The notes under the pieces: model-generated
The model's database searches: none
Told to the model about the DNA's origin: nothing
What the model saw: only the letters and a program-made list of their open reading frames with translations
Assembly: GCF_932294415.1 (NCBI RefSeq)
Contig: NC_065544.1
Location: forward strand, 13,801,351 to 13,865,350
Source: Quercus robur
Lineage: Eukaryota; Streptophyta; Magnoliopsida; Fagales; Fagaceae
Direction: 5' to 3'
DNA length: 64,000 nucleotides
Shown: positions 20,038 through 31,298 of the stretch, piece by piece
Layout: each line of letters begins with the position of its first letter
Numbering within the stretch: position 1 is the first letter of the stretch
Program-made: the position numbers and the translations under genes

Positions 20038-22008
20038 TTATGCATGAGTACCCTTTTTCACCCACACGTCACTTGCGTTTGGGGTGATTTCCTTATAGGA
20101 TTGGGTACGAGAGTTAGGGCTTTCAAACCTTCGTGAGAAGCTTTCCAAGCAGTTGGTGAATGCACCAATCATCTTCATCACGTTCATCATTCCGGGATCT
20201 CCATTTTGATCTCTAGATTGATCACCTGCCCAAATTCTCCTATCATTTCTGGGTCCTCCTGACCTTTGAGGAGTTGCACTGTTCTTTGCTCTCAGCTTTT
20301 GGCAATTTGGTCGAGTATGCCCTTGAAGTCCGCAATAATGGCACACATAAGTTCCTCTAGGACCTCTTTGTGGTCGTGGACGTGACTTGGCACGAGATTC
20401 AGACCTGCCCACAGATTGATTACGGGGATTCAGCATCCGTTGGTTCACCACATTCTTCTTCTCTTCCACCTCGAGTTTCTCACCAGTAAGGTCAGCTACA
20501 ATTGGATCTTTGGCCTTTACAAACTTCACTTCTTTAGTGACATTTCCAGATGAACTACTTCCTCCGGTATATCCCAATCCGGATTTGTCTGAAAAGCTCT
20601 TTTGAGATGATATAACATCATCTAGCTTCTTGGTGGTGACCCTCTCTATTTTAGCATTCGCTTGCACAACCTCATTCTCAAGAAATCTCACTTTTGTGTA
20701 AGCTTCGGACAACTCACCATTCAGTATTTCTATCTCACATTTGGCCTCCCTATATCGAATTAGGAGACTTTTGTAGTCCTCCTCAGCCTTCTTCATTTTT
20801 CTCACAGCAGCCTTGGCCACCCTTGTGTACTCATCCGACTTCTCCAAGAGTGAGTTATAATTCTCTTGAAGATTTGCTGTGCTTTCATCTTCTTCAGCAT
20901 CTGATTCTTCAACAATTCCTAGTGATTCATCATAACTATGTTCTCCAAGGTCTCGTACAAGCAGATTCAACTCATCTGAAGACTCAACATGAGCAATAGT
21001 CATAAAAGCCGAATAGTTCCCCTCTCCATCACAGCTCTCTTCAGATTCTGAGTCAGACGAATCCGAGTCACTCAAGGTCGTGGCATACACTTTACCTTTC
21101 GATTTCAGATAATTCGGACATTCCTTCTTAAAGTGTCCATGCCCGTTACATTCGAAACAAGTGACACCTTGTGTGGGTTGGGATTCTTTTCCATCTTTCT
21201 TTTTGAATTCCCTCTTCTCCCTTCCAGAACTTTGGAATTTTCTTTTATCATCAAATTTGCCATTATTTTTGAATTTCAAGAACTTTCTGAAATTTTTGAC
21301 AAGGTATGCAACATCTTTGTCAACCACATCTTCTCCCGATGAGTCTTGATCTTCCACCTTCTCATTAATGGTCTTTAGAGCAAGAGATTTACTCTTCCGT
21401 TGATTGGGCAGCGACATCTCATAAGTCTGCAGAGAACCAACTAGCTCCTGTACTTTGATGTCATCAAGGTCCTTGCTCTCTTCAATTGCTGTCACTTTAG
21501 CAGGAAAACTTTCCGGCAATGATCGAAGGATCTTCCTTACAATCTTTGAGTCCTCCGTTTTCTCCCCCAAGTTGAACTTACTGACCACCACCTCATTTAG
21601 CTTCCCATAGAAAGAGTCAAAAGACTCATCCTCACTCATTTTGAGCTCCTCAAACCGAGTGGTCAGCATTTGCAACTTGGTGTCTTTCACTTTCTTCGTG
21701 CCTTCATAGGTGGTTTCCAAAATCTCCCATGCTTCTTTGGCAACGGTAATATGAGAAATCCTGTGAAATTCATCTGGAGACACACCACAAAAAATAGCAT
21801 TGAGTGCTTTACTGTTAGCATTAGATGCAGCAAGTGCTGCCTTATCCCATGTGGATTTGGCTGCCTCAGGTTTGGTCCAACCAATCTCAACAGCATCCCA
21901 AACGGATTCATCAATAGAACACAGAAAAGCTCTCATGCGAACCTTCCAAAAAGCATAATTACTACCATCAAAATATGGAGGTGCATTTAGGGATTGAGAC
22001 CTATCCAT
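20038..22008 (-). CDS. gag: Gag of Sirevirus-like copia element
   Basis: 656 residues, intact. Residues about 9-40 (PPYFDGSNYAFWKVRMRAFL) are a DUF4219-like start and about 50-200 a UBN2-type capsid domain (KEAWEILETTYEG, FDSFYGKLNEVV). A first zinc knuckle CFECNGHGHFKKEC lies at 284-297 and a second, CHYCGLQGHTRPNC, at 556-569, both C-x2-C-x4-H-x4-C. An acidic Ser-rich stretch lies at 310-345 and a coiled coil at about 375-465. Gag coats and packages the RNA in cytoplasmic particles. The frame stops after SDVWVKKGTHA, just where related polyproteins pass from a VWV(K/R)K motif toward protease, so the pol deletion falls near the gag-protease junction. The start ATG is 55 nt after the PBS. Confidence 0.9.
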   Translation of the reverse strand: MDRSQSLNAPPYFDGSNYAFWKVRMRAFLCSIDESVWDAVEIGWTKPEAAKSTWDKAALAASNANSKALNAIFCGVSPDEFHRISHITVAKEAWEILETTYEGTKKVKDTKLQMLTTRFEELKMSEDESFDSFYGKLNEVVVSKFNLGEKTEDSKIVRKILRSLPESFPAKVTAIEESKDLDDIKVQELVGSLQTYEMSLPNQRKSKSLALKTINEKVEDQDSSGEDVVDKDVAYLVKNFRKFLKFKNNGKFDDKRKFQSSGREKREFKKKDGKESQPTQGVTCFECNGHGHFKKECPNYLKSKGKVYATTLSDSDSSDSESEESCDGEGNYSAFMTIAHVESSDELNLLVRDLGEHSYDESLGIVEESDAEEDESTANLQENYNSLLEKSDEYTRVAKAAVRKMKKAEEDYKSLLIRYREAKCEIEILNGELSEAYTKVRFLENEVVQANAKIERVTTKKLDDVISSQKSFSDKSGLGYTGGSSSSGNVTKEVKFVKAKDPIVADLTGEKLEVEEKKNVVNQRMLNPRNQSVGRSESRAKSRPRPQRGPRGTYVCHYCGLQGHTRPNCQKLRAKNSATPQRSGGPRNDRRIWAGDQSRDQNGDPGMMNVMKMIGAFTNCLESFSRRFESPNSRTQSYKEITPNASDVWVKKGTHA

Positions 22009-22063
22009 CTCAAAAGGGAGTCAAGGATCACACAATGGTAATGAAACCAATAGCAGTGTACCC

Positions 22064-22075
22064 GCTCTGATACCA
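22064..22075 (-). promoter_or_regulatory. Primer binding site (tRNA-iMet type)
   Basis: On the minus strand TGGTATCAGAGC follows the 5' LTR end after two bases. This is the usual plant copia PBS complementary to initiator tRNA-Met. Confidence 0.92.
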
Positions 22076-22077
22076 AA

Positions 22078-23185
22078 TGAAAGTTCAAAAACGTGTACAA
22101 AACACCTTTGAACGTTTAGACCCCCAAAATACAATTTAACCAATACAAGCAATATGTCAAACAACTAGTGTGCGGAAACTTAACACATGCTATAATATGA
22201 AATTGGTTAAAGACTATCTAAGCCATAACAAAATAAAACCACAGCAGATAATAAAAAGGCAAAGATAGAGAGGAAGGAAGATGCAAACACAAAGACAACA
22301 CGTGATGTGTTATCGAAGAGGAAACCGAAGTCCTCGGCGAAAATCCTCTCCGCCGCCCTCCAAGCGGTAAACAATCCACTAGAAAATACAGTTGGGATAC
22401 AAGGACAGCAATAGACCCTCCAAGCCTAATCTACCCAGTGCACCTAAGCCCTCCAAGCTTCTTGCTCCAACGAGGTTGCGCCGAACCTTTTTCTTTTCTA
22501 GCTTCCCGGATTCCGCTACTAGACCGTAGCATCAACCAATGAAGATTGGTTCCTTCCTAACTGCTTCCCAGAAATCCAAACAACTGTCTCACAGTGATGA
22601 TGATGGTGAGAACCAAGTTTGGTATAATGCCTCTCAAGGATTTGACAATGGAGAGGAAGAGAGTAGAGGAATTTGAAGAGACTCTAAGGTATAGATTGTG
22701 TGTGAAACAATCTTGTTTTTCTTTAGGGTTTCTCTCTCAAAATTCTCTCTGGAAGCCCTCTTTCAATCGTGGGTAAAAGGGGTATTTATACTGGAGTGGG
22801 AGAGGAATGTGAAACGTCAGGTTTTACAAAACAGGGGTGGCTCGCGGCTTGACCTCGCGGTTTGACTAAGTCGCGAGATCCAGTCGCGAGTTAACCGTAT
22901 GGCCAGTTGTCCTGTTTTGTCCTGTAGTGCTCCAGCTAGCATGACTGTTCATCTTCCAGCATGCTTGGCACGTGTGCTGCTTCTGGCGGCTTGCAGCCGC
23001 GAGTCACCCGCGAGTCCCAACCACGAGTCTCTGTTTTCTTGCACACTCTTGAGCAATCTTCACTCTATCTCACTCACTACCCTTACAACAAACCTACCTA
23101 AATACAGGGTTACTAAATGCTGAATTACAAGCAAATTTGGCACGAAATAAAGCCAATTAGATGGTTGAATAAATTCAACCTTACA
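22078..23185 (-). repeat. 5' LTR of Sirevirus-like element
   Basis: 1108 bp, the same length as its partner at 14919. The differences I see are substitutions, including three close together near 23019-23024 where a GTCGCGAG copy reads ACCACGAG. Confidence 0.9.

Positions 23186-23235
<50 letters not shown>
23186..23235. repeat. (TC)n microsatellite
   Basis: Continuation of the CT tract split by the retrotransposon insertion. Confidence 0.85.
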
Positions 23236-23239
<4 letters not shown>

Positions 23240-23765
23240 TCCTTATTCAATTGCTGCTGAGAAAACTTATTTCTATTTCTCTATTATTTTCTTAGCAACC
23301 AAACAAAGTTCTTGTCTTCGGTTAATTTCTCTTTGCTTTAGATTCACCATACTGGTACTATTACGTCTAGATCTTCTATATATTCACACTTTCCCAATCC
23401 AATCCCTCCAATTAGGTATCTTCTATATGTTCATTGATGAATCCAACTGCTTAGTTCCCATAAAAACCTAACCTTCAATCTTTGTGTTTTTTTTTTTCAA
23501 TTCTTAAATTCGATTTTATACAGCCTGTATAATTAAACTGCAAATCTGGAATTATTGTTTAATTACTCTTAATTATCACAAAAATGGCTGAATTGCTTTT
23601 TACCCCATTGAAGTTTACTTTAATTACTCTTATTCGTTTATTGTTTTTGCATTTAATGTTATTTGGAAATTTAGAATTTGATGGAATATTAAAAAAAAAA
23701 ATTTATATAAAAATCATGATGCGAATCCATTTTGCAATTCAGAATTTGAATCTTTCATTGCTTAT

Positions 23766-23806
<41 letters not shown>

Positions 23807-24785
23807 ATTTTAAATCAAATTCTCCTTGGTTCCATTCATTCTGTAAAGGTTTTTTTTTTTTTGCCAATTTCTCAAAATTTATGTTCTATTTTTTTCCCTT
23901 CTTGCTTTTCTGGTTTGTGATTTTAGTATATTACTGCTGACCTTAATTTAAAGAAAAATCACAGTTGCATGTTAATTTTGTTTTTTCTTTTCTAATTTTT
24001 TTTAATTTCTAGGATGAATAAGCTTAAAAGGAAATAGCTTTGCATACAAATTTTATTTTTGGGATGAACACGCTTAAATAAAAGTCTCCTTTGCATGTTA
24101 ATTTTGCTACTTCTGCTCAATTGTCTCTTTTTTTTTTTTTTTCTTTTTTTTTTCTTTTTTTTTAACCCCATTTGAGCTCTAGTGCTCAAATTTTATGGCA
24201 AAAGGCTCAGCTATAGGTATAAATTTGGATTTGTAAAGCTTTTACATTTTCTGGGTAAAGTAGAAATCACTATCAAATGCTTTGTAATTTGATTAAAATA
24301 AAGTGTGTTTATGTGATTTTTCTATATTGGTTTGGTCCTGGATAGATGGATGGATGGATGGATAGGATTAGTGAAAGAAACAAGTTAGCCCCTTTCTATG
24401 TGAATGCTTGAACTTAAATATATGATTGAATCCTAGTACTATCTATGTTGTTGTAGAGTGTGGTTTGGTCTTTGGTGCTAAGAAAGTCCTCTTTTTAATT
24501 AAATTTGAAGATTATGAAATTTATTTTATGTTCTTAGGAACAACAGTTGGTGCTTTCAATGATTTTTCGTATATGGGTTGAATGCCAAATAGAATACTGT
24601 GACTAGCCCTGATTAGTCTGCAGAGGATTCAGTGCTGACCTCAAATTTACCCTTTCGTCATGTATTAACATTCAAGGGATTCTAGGAACACGCTTATGAG
24701 TTATGAACCGTCCAATAGTAGTGCTACGAACGTGCTCATGATTCTCCTTTGTATTTGAAACATTCAATTCTTTTTTCTTTTTTTA
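23236..24785. other. Unassigned intergenic sequence with long poly-T runs
   Basis: No supported gene. There is a T-run of about 35 at 23767-23800 and a short (GGAT)n-like run (GATGGATGGATGGATGGATAG) near 24345. The C-rich start (23230-23420) looks like an upstream leader, but no ORF follows. Confidence 0.5.
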
Positions 24786-24834
24786 TTAAGAAACAAGAGG
24801 AAGTTTTATTTATCAAGGATAGTTGAAACATTCT
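24786..24834 (+). repeat. 49-bp motif, direct copy 1
   Basis: AAGAAACAAGAGGAAG through TAGTTGAAACATTC. The same sequence recurs directly at 31299-31342 and inverted at 31385-31432, so it predates the LARD inserted between the copies. Confidence 0.8.
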
Positions 24835-24860
24835 TTTTTTTTTCTTTTTTTATTAAGAAC

Positions 24861-25301
24861 TGATGAGTCCAGAAAAATCATTAAGGTCGTCCATTAATGT
24901 GGACGACCTTGCATCATTAGTAGACCATCAAAGATAACTGCTCAACACATTCAATAACGACCATCAAAGGTCTTAAACTTTCATCAAGACAAAAAACGTT
25001 ACAATCAAGGTAATAATCACCCTTATTTATGTACAACAACTACCTAAGTCACCTATAAAAGGGATAATCGGTCTCACTAGCGAAGGTATGTCAAAAACTA
25101 CTACAAAATACTACAAAACACTATCTATATTACTATATACAAAATATATGGACTGATACTAACTTAAGCATCGGAGGCTCCCCCACCGGGTACAACCCGG
25201 TGGTCTTTTCAATCTATCTCTCTTTTATCTTGCAGGTCCTACAAGATCGTCTAATGATCCGAATTGAACGAGTGACCCAACTGACGATTTTGGCATCATC
25301 A
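24861..25301 (+). repeat. 5' LTR of LARD 24861
   Basis: TGATGAGTCC...GGCATCATCA, 441 bp. It begins with a strong inverted repeat (AAGGTCGTCCA and TGGACGACCTT around TTAATG, at about 24885-24912), possibly a hairpin in the LTR. It also has CACCGGGT..ACCCGGTG near 25190. Confidence 0.9.
24884..24911 (+). other. Perfect inverted repeat in LTR
   Basis: AAGGTCGTCCA, TTAATG, TGGACGACCTT: 11-bp arms with a 6-nt loop. In the 3' LTR the left arm has one change (AAGGCCGTCCA), which pairs with G-U in RNA. Confidence 0.75.
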
Positions 25302-25303
25302 GT

Positions 25304-25320
25304 TTGGCGTCGTCTGTGGG
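25304..25320 (+). promoter_or_regulatory. Primer binding site region of LARD 24861
   Basis: TTGGCGTCGTCTGTGGG lies just inside the 5' LTR. The first bases (TGGCG) would pair with a tRNA ending in CGCCA; tRNA-Asp is a candidate. Confidence 0.6.
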
Positions 25321-27923
25321 GAGGTTAGTCATCTAGCTCTTCCTACAACAAAAGGGTCGCTTAGTCGAAAATTTGCAAGATCTCCTCCATGAAACCCCTT
25401 TCATCATTGTCTCTTTCAGGGGATTGTCATTCTTCCCTTATGTGGGAAGAAATCAAGAAATACAGACTACGAAGGATCCTAGAAAGGTCTAGGAAAACTA
25501 CCATTCCAAGCGGCAGTGGCTGAAATCAGAGAAAAGTGGTGACCAATAATGTCTTCGACGCAAGTTAAACCCAAAGCATGACCATAGTTGCAATATTTGG
25601 TGAAACTAATTGATGACAATGAGATCACCCGAAAGCATCTCAAGATCGAGTGACTATAGGCCATCTCCTTGGTCATTGTCAAGTAGCAAGTGCGCCGTCA
25701 AAAGGAGCACTGAATGACCTTTGGAAGGAAATATAGAATTTTCATCTCCAAATTTCTAGAAGCAACCTGGACGAATCACAACAGCGTGACCCAATTCTTG
25801 GGTCTTCAGGTCAGATGAGTTATTTTTATTATCTCATTATTTGCAAACAGAATTTCAGTTTATTTCATGCTGCACTACCCTCAAAAGACACCTATGCATC
25901 AAGGAGTTAAAGAATTAACGAAAGAAATTACTAGACACTTTTCTTTCCTTGAAAGGAAAAGGCTAGACAATAGAATAGCATTAAGTGTTAATAAAAAATT
26001 AGCTCGACATTAAGGCTAGACAATAGAATAGCGTTAAGTTTATGTCATGCTACACTTTTCTTTCCTTAAAGAATTTGCTCCACGTTAAGTGTTGATAAAA
26101 AAATCTACGGTAGTCAATAGAATAACGTGAATTAGAATTAATCAATTTGAGGAAAAATAAAAATATAAAACCTAGAAATATTTCAAGAAAAAATATACTA
26201 GCTTTAAAATAGCCTTGATTGATGAATTTAAGATTCCAATTTTGGGTGTTAAAGTCTGATTTGAACAGCTGTACAATTGTGAGGATTTATACTTTATAGC
26301 TACAGCCTATGCACGTTCAAAGAATCTCACCGTTTTCTCTTTAATATACCCCACCATTAAAGCCCAAATATAAGTCAAACATTATGACCTTGATATCATT
26401 ATTGTGGCCTGTAGAAAGCTTTATTTCCTACTATAACTAAAACAAACCGTTTGTGTCCTTTTAATGGTGTCAAATTAATGGTACACTAAAGAAGGAAAAT
26501 AAATGGTACACAACATGCTGATAATATCTTGGTTAATATTCACGGGTAGCAAAGCTGTATCATAGGGTCATCCCCCAAATTTATATTTGTATTTATTGAT
26601 GACAACAGTAAAAGATAAATATAGAAATAGAAAAGTATACGTTATGCACGAGTTATTAGTTTGTCAATTGACCAATGACACATTCTTTTTCAAAGAACAA
26701 TCTGAAAAGATTTATAATAAAAAGAGCATTAGGAGTAAAATGCAAAAATGGCCTATTCGGCCCTACACACAAAATAGTTTTCAAAGTGAATACAAGGTGG
26801 GACTAGGATTGAAAGACCCAAAGAATTACAAACTTCAGTTCTTATAGAAATACGGCAATTGTTAAGCAAAAATCATTTTAAAAAATATTATGAGATTTTA
26901 AATGTTGAAATGTTCCATAATAGAACATACCAAATTTACTGTTCAAACTTTTCCATGTACAAATACATGTTGCTTTGATTTTGAGAATGGAGAACTTAAA
27001 TGTTTCCTTCCATCTATACATGACCATGCCTTCTAGCAACGTTCAAAGGGAAAAAAATGTGGGACTCTCAACAGTTTCACACTTTCCACATGTATGATTC
27101 AATCAAAGTGGCCATATGATGCGTCCACAAATCCACCACATGGTTTCATGGAAACTTTTGTGGTCTCTATATATTTGTGCATCATACTTTCACAAATTAA
27201 GCCATTATTTTAGTGCTCGGAATGAATTAAATTACATTTTCTTTATGTTATGCAAACGTGCTAAGGTATACTATGCTAAAGACTATGTTATGGATGTATC
27301 AACCGCCCATAAGCCACAACAAATTTTATGTACTTGTGGTTAATAACATTTGTGAATTTTATACTTGACAAGGTTGCTCCAAGTCTAACACTTTGCATAG
27401 TAAAAGTACTAAACTATTCACTAGTGTAACTAGGCTAGCTTGATTGTACCTATATTCTTAAGAAATTGTCAAGAAGAACCTGCCAAGAAAAATATCAAAA
27501 ACCCTTAAGTGGAAAAGGGTAATACAACCAAAGGTTATGAAAATTCCTTTGACATCACAAATGGGGAGTCAAGCCCCAATTGCTTTGAAGCCAATGTCAA
27601 CCCACCAAAGAAGAGCTCGTTGAAAAGAAATCAGCTTAGAAGGGTACCCAAAGTACTACACACACACATCTAAATCACTTGCCATGTGAACAAAGTGGTT
27701 CCAAGCCAAGTATGCCTGTTCTAAGATCCTTGCAAAGGTGGGCTCAGATATTCAATTTCTAGAAAAAGTTCCAAGGCAAACAGGTAATTAAACCTTACTC
27801 ATTCTCTCTCTTGTTAACTTAATCTTCAAAACTTGATTTTGATGTGTATAATGTATATATCTTAAATTTAAGGAATTGCATAAGTTACCAACTAAATGCA
27901 AAATGAAACTAAGGCAGACAGTC

Positions 27924-27954
<31 letters not shown>

Positions 27955-28429
27955 AAGGAAATCCTATACTTCCCTTTAGTCTAGCTCTATAATTACTGAG
28001 ACTGTAAGAAAGGTGAAGTCAAATTCTTTTTAAAATATGCCATGTTGAGACACTAAAAAGTGAAATCAAATATCATTATGGTTTTACCATAATAGTATTG
28101 TAGGACGTGATGAATTGCATTATTTAACGATTCAACCCTTTCTATCCTTTAAATATCTGCAACAGTTTGTTATTTTGATAGTTAATTACTTATATAATTT
28201 AGTAAGGTCAAAATAGAGAAACTTGAGGTCTAGAATAAAAGATTCGCTACACCATTTAAAAAAAAAAAAAATAAAAATTCATGACCGTTTCTCTAGTTCA
28301 TATCTTACCAACTTATTACACATGCTATCACAACATCAAACACTTCTTTTTATCTTAAAATCATTTTTGATATACTTTGGACACTTGAGTATCCAAAATA
28401 ATGGACATATTAGCTTTAACTTTGACACT
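25321..28429 (+). other. Non-coding interior of LARD 24861
   Basis: About 3.1 kb with no ORF over 90 residues and no retroelement motif. Small repeats of TAGACAATAGAATAGC(A/G)TTAAG occur near 25970-26040. Confidence 0.6.
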
Positions 28430-28960
28430 TTAAAGAAGCATATAGTTAGTAGCTTTAGTCTTCATATATCATAGTATACTTCTCTATGATTCACATTTAG
28501 TTCACTTCGTCAAAAGATATCTATTATAGTTCAACATGCAATTTGCCTATTTGGATATTGTCATTCGTAACAAAATGCAGCAAGCATTATTGAGGTGACT
28601 CATTTTGAGTACACAATTAAAGCTAAGATTAAGCCCCAAGAAAGAAATATACGGGTTCAAACCATGACAGATTATTCATTTGGTTATCATCAAACAAAGG
28701 ACTGCACCCTTCATGTTTGAACGAGGACAAACCCTTTGGTCGTCTTCAGATACTATGGACAACAACGATAAAAGAACATAGGATGACCTTCGTCCTTTGA
28801 TAAATGAAATATAGCCTTGGAATGACCTTGAAGAATTACCACAATGTGGCCTAGTTCTCATCTCTTCAAATGAATGAAGCAAGAGAGATCTAGGCCTTCA
28901 ACATGAAATATCATGTTAAGCTTAACCAAAAAAAAAAAAAAAAAATCTCAAAGGAGGAGA
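28430..28960 (+). repeat. Internal direct repeat of LARD, copy 1
   Basis: Shares with 29470-29790 the ordered words ATACTTCTCTATGATTCA, TTCACTTYGTCAAA, ACAAAATG(C/T)AGC.AGCA and AGAGATCTAGGCCTT. Copy 1 contains about 180 bp of extra sequence (about 28640-28860) absent from copy 2. Confidence 0.65.
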
Positions 28961-29469
28961 ACTCGGCAAGGAGACTCCAATGGTAAAAAGAACGATGTAC
29001 GTGTCAAAATAACTCATCAAGAAGACTACAACAATGAAAAGATCGAGGTATGTACACAATAGTATCGTGATTTAAGGTCTCTTGCCGAGGTAACTCATTC
29101 ATTTCTTTCTTTTTAATTAGCCATGCCATATATTAGCTTATTATAACTAAGTGCAAATCAAACTTGCATGATTATCTACAAATATGTATATATAGAACAT
29201 GTCGAAAATATTGCTACAAAATTATTACAAATATCACAATTAATATGGCTGTATATATTCTTAGTAGCAAATGTTTCATCGTCATGAGTCTGAGAGGTTC
29301 TATTAGGTCTCCTAAACTTAAAATGTTAGATGATCATGTTCACAATATGGTCATGATTTTAAGTCTTGATAAATTTCCTCTATCTCCGTCAACTCACCAA
29401 AATCTTTTTAAATTGCTTTGAAAATTATATATGGTGCAAGCAATTAACAAAGACCAGCTTAAAGAAGCA

Positions 29470-29790
29470 TGAAGTCAAATAGCTTCAATTCTTTTTATAT
29501 TATAGAATACTTCTCTATGATTCATATAGAATTCACTTTGTCAAATGACATCCATAATTGTATAGCATGCAATTGCATATTCGTACATCGTCATTCCTAA
29601 CAAAATGTAGCTAGCACTTTTGAAGTGACTTAACCGTACAATTAAAGAAAAAAGAAGAGGATGGCCATAGTCATCAAAGCACCCAAAAAAAAAAAAAAAA
29701 ATTGAAGCAAAAGAGATCTAGGCCTTAGACATGAAGTACCATGTTCAGCTTAAAAAACCTTGAAAAGAGAAGAGCTCGTCATCTTAAAAA
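29470..29790 (+). repeat. Internal direct repeat of LARD, copy 2
   Basis: Shorter copy of the segment at 28430. Both are followed by GAAGAGCTCG/GGAGAACTCG-type words and a further parallel stretch (AAAAAGATCG.GGTATGTG, ATCGT.ATTTAAGGT). Confidence 0.65.
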
Positions 29791-30160
29791 AGGAAGAGCT
29801 AGTTAGGAAGATCCCAACAATAAAAAGATCGGGGTATGTGACAAAATAATATCGTCATTTAAGGTAACACATTTATCTCTGTATCTTTTATATTCGTCTA
29901 TACAAATTTACACCTAGTAAGGTTTCATGCAAAAATATATGCATTGCTAGACAAATCACGAAAGAGGTAAAACTCTAGGATGACAAGGAAATAAGAAAAA
30001 GGTCCACCTAGGCTATTGGTAACTTATTTTTTATATATGAATTGTTCTAAAATTCTTGTTTAACCAAGTCTTGGCAAGTGCATGTGCTACTTAATGCAGA
30101 TATCAACATAGCCTCAAGAAGGTCCAAAACGACATAGCGTAAAGGAATCTTTCCAGCAAT

Positions 30161-30520
30161 AAGTGACAAGATTCCTTAAATGGATATAAGTCACCAAAAA
30201 ATGGCTAAGTGATAAGATTCCGTCAAGAAGGATGTAAATCACTGACGAGGCCTAAGTGACAAGATTCCTTAAACGGATGTAAGTCACCAAAAAATGGCTA
30301 AGTGATAAGATTTCGCCAAGACGGATGTAAATCACTAACAAAGCCTAAGTGACAAGATTTCTTAAATAGATGTAAGTCACCCAAAAAGAAAAAAATGGAC
30401 AAGATTCCGCTAGACCGATGCAAATCACTAACGAAGTCTAAATGGTGAAGCTCCGTAACTGGATGTAAGTCACCTAAAAGTGGCTAAGTGACTAAAATTC
30501 CCTTAGACGAGTGTAAGCAG
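30161..30520 (+). repeat. Alternating A/B tandem array in LARD
   Basis: About eight units of 46-48 bp in two alternating types. A: AAGTGACAAGATTCCTTAAA, then GGATGTAAGTCACC. B: AAGTGATAAGATTCCG, then ACGGATGTAAATCACTAACG. The higher-order period is about 93 bp. Later units are more decayed. Each unit starts AAGTGA and ends near TCAC, so units can form short stem pairs (AGTGA/TCACT). Confidence 0.75.
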
Positions 30521-30857
30521 ACAAGGATTCTCACACAAACGTGACAACCAGAAAATGAATGAAAGAAGAAGCATTGAAGTGATCAAAAATGGTCGTCCAA
30601 AGAAATTAGCTTACTCTTCAGCAGTAATAAAAAATGATCGTCCAAAGAAATTAGCTCACTTTCAAGATCAAGCTATGATCCCTCGAACATCCAAAAAGAC
30701 CTTCAAAAGGCATATACTAAGAAGTCATCGCAAAAATACTATCATTCTTAAAGAAGAAAGTAGTTGAAGATAAAGAAGCCTGAATCTAAACAAGTCAAGA
30801 ATATTCCCTAAGCCTAACTAGCATAAAGCAAAATCAGACTTGGGAATGGGGGGCAAC

Positions 30858-31297
30858 TGATGAGTCCAGAAAAATCATTAAGGCCGTCCATTAATGTGGA
30901 CGACCTTGCATCATTAGTAGACCATCAAAGATAACTGCTCAACACATTCAATAACGACCATCAAAGGTCTTAAACTTTCATCAAGACAAAAAACGTTACA
31001 ATCAAGGTAATAATCACCCTTATTTATGTACAACAACTACCTAAGTCACCTATAAAAGGGATAATCGGTCTCACTAGCGAAGGTATGTCAAAAACTACTA
31101 CAAAATACTACAAAACACTATCTATATTACTATATACAAAATATATGGACTGATACTAACTTAAGCATCGGAGGCTCCCCCACCGGACACAACCCGGTGG
31201 TCTTTTCAATCTATCTCTCTTTTATCTGCAGGTCCTACAAGATCGTCTAGTGATCCGAATTGAACGAGTGACTCAACTGACGATTTTGGCATCATCA
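30858..31297 (+). repeat. 3' LTR of LARD 24861
   Basis: 440 bp, starts TGATGAGTCC after GGGGGGCAAC and ends CATCATCA. Confidence 0.9.
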
Positions 31298-31298
31298 A

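Larger units (their letters stand above)
14919..23185 (-). mobile_element. Sirevirus-like, pol-less copia LTR retrotransposon
   Basis: Two 1108-bp LTRs in the same orientation bound an internal region of about 6.05 kb read on the minus strand. In order: 5' LTR (right), a tRNA-iMet-type PBS, a short leader, a 656-aa gag with two zinc knuckles and a coiled coil, about 2.1 kb of non-coding DNA, a plant mobile-domain ORF, a cluster of purine-rich PPT-like boxes, PPT and 3' LTR (left). Protease, integrase and RT/RNase H are absent, so it must move in trans. The large gag with coiled coil, roughly 1-kb LTRs, several PPTs and an extra 3' ORF fit the Sirevirus lineage of Ty1/copia; this is inference. 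I count about 18 LTR differences (about 1.6%). Flanking 5-mers are CTCTC and CACTC. A solo LTR of the same family is at 45166. Confidence 0.88.
24861..31297 (+). mobile_element. Large non-autonomous LTR retrotransposon (LARD)
   Basis: LTRs of 441 and 440 bp bound about 5.56 kb with no recognisable gag or pol. The PBS region TTGGCGTCGTCTGTGGGG follows the left LTR and a purine-rich GGGAATGGGGGGCAAC precedes the right one, so sense is +. Flanks AGAAC and AGAAA give a 4/5 target duplication. I count about six LTR differences (about 1.4%), so it is fairly young. Internal features are a diverged direct duplication (about 28430-28960 and 29470-29790) and an alternating tandem array at 30161-30520. 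The PBS type matches the LARDs at 33490 and 56682. Confidence 0.85.

Noticed and set aside
30161..30520. Spaced repeats resembling a CRISPR array
   Set aside because: Repeats and spacers alternate as two related units inside a plant retroelement; the window is plant nuclear DNA.
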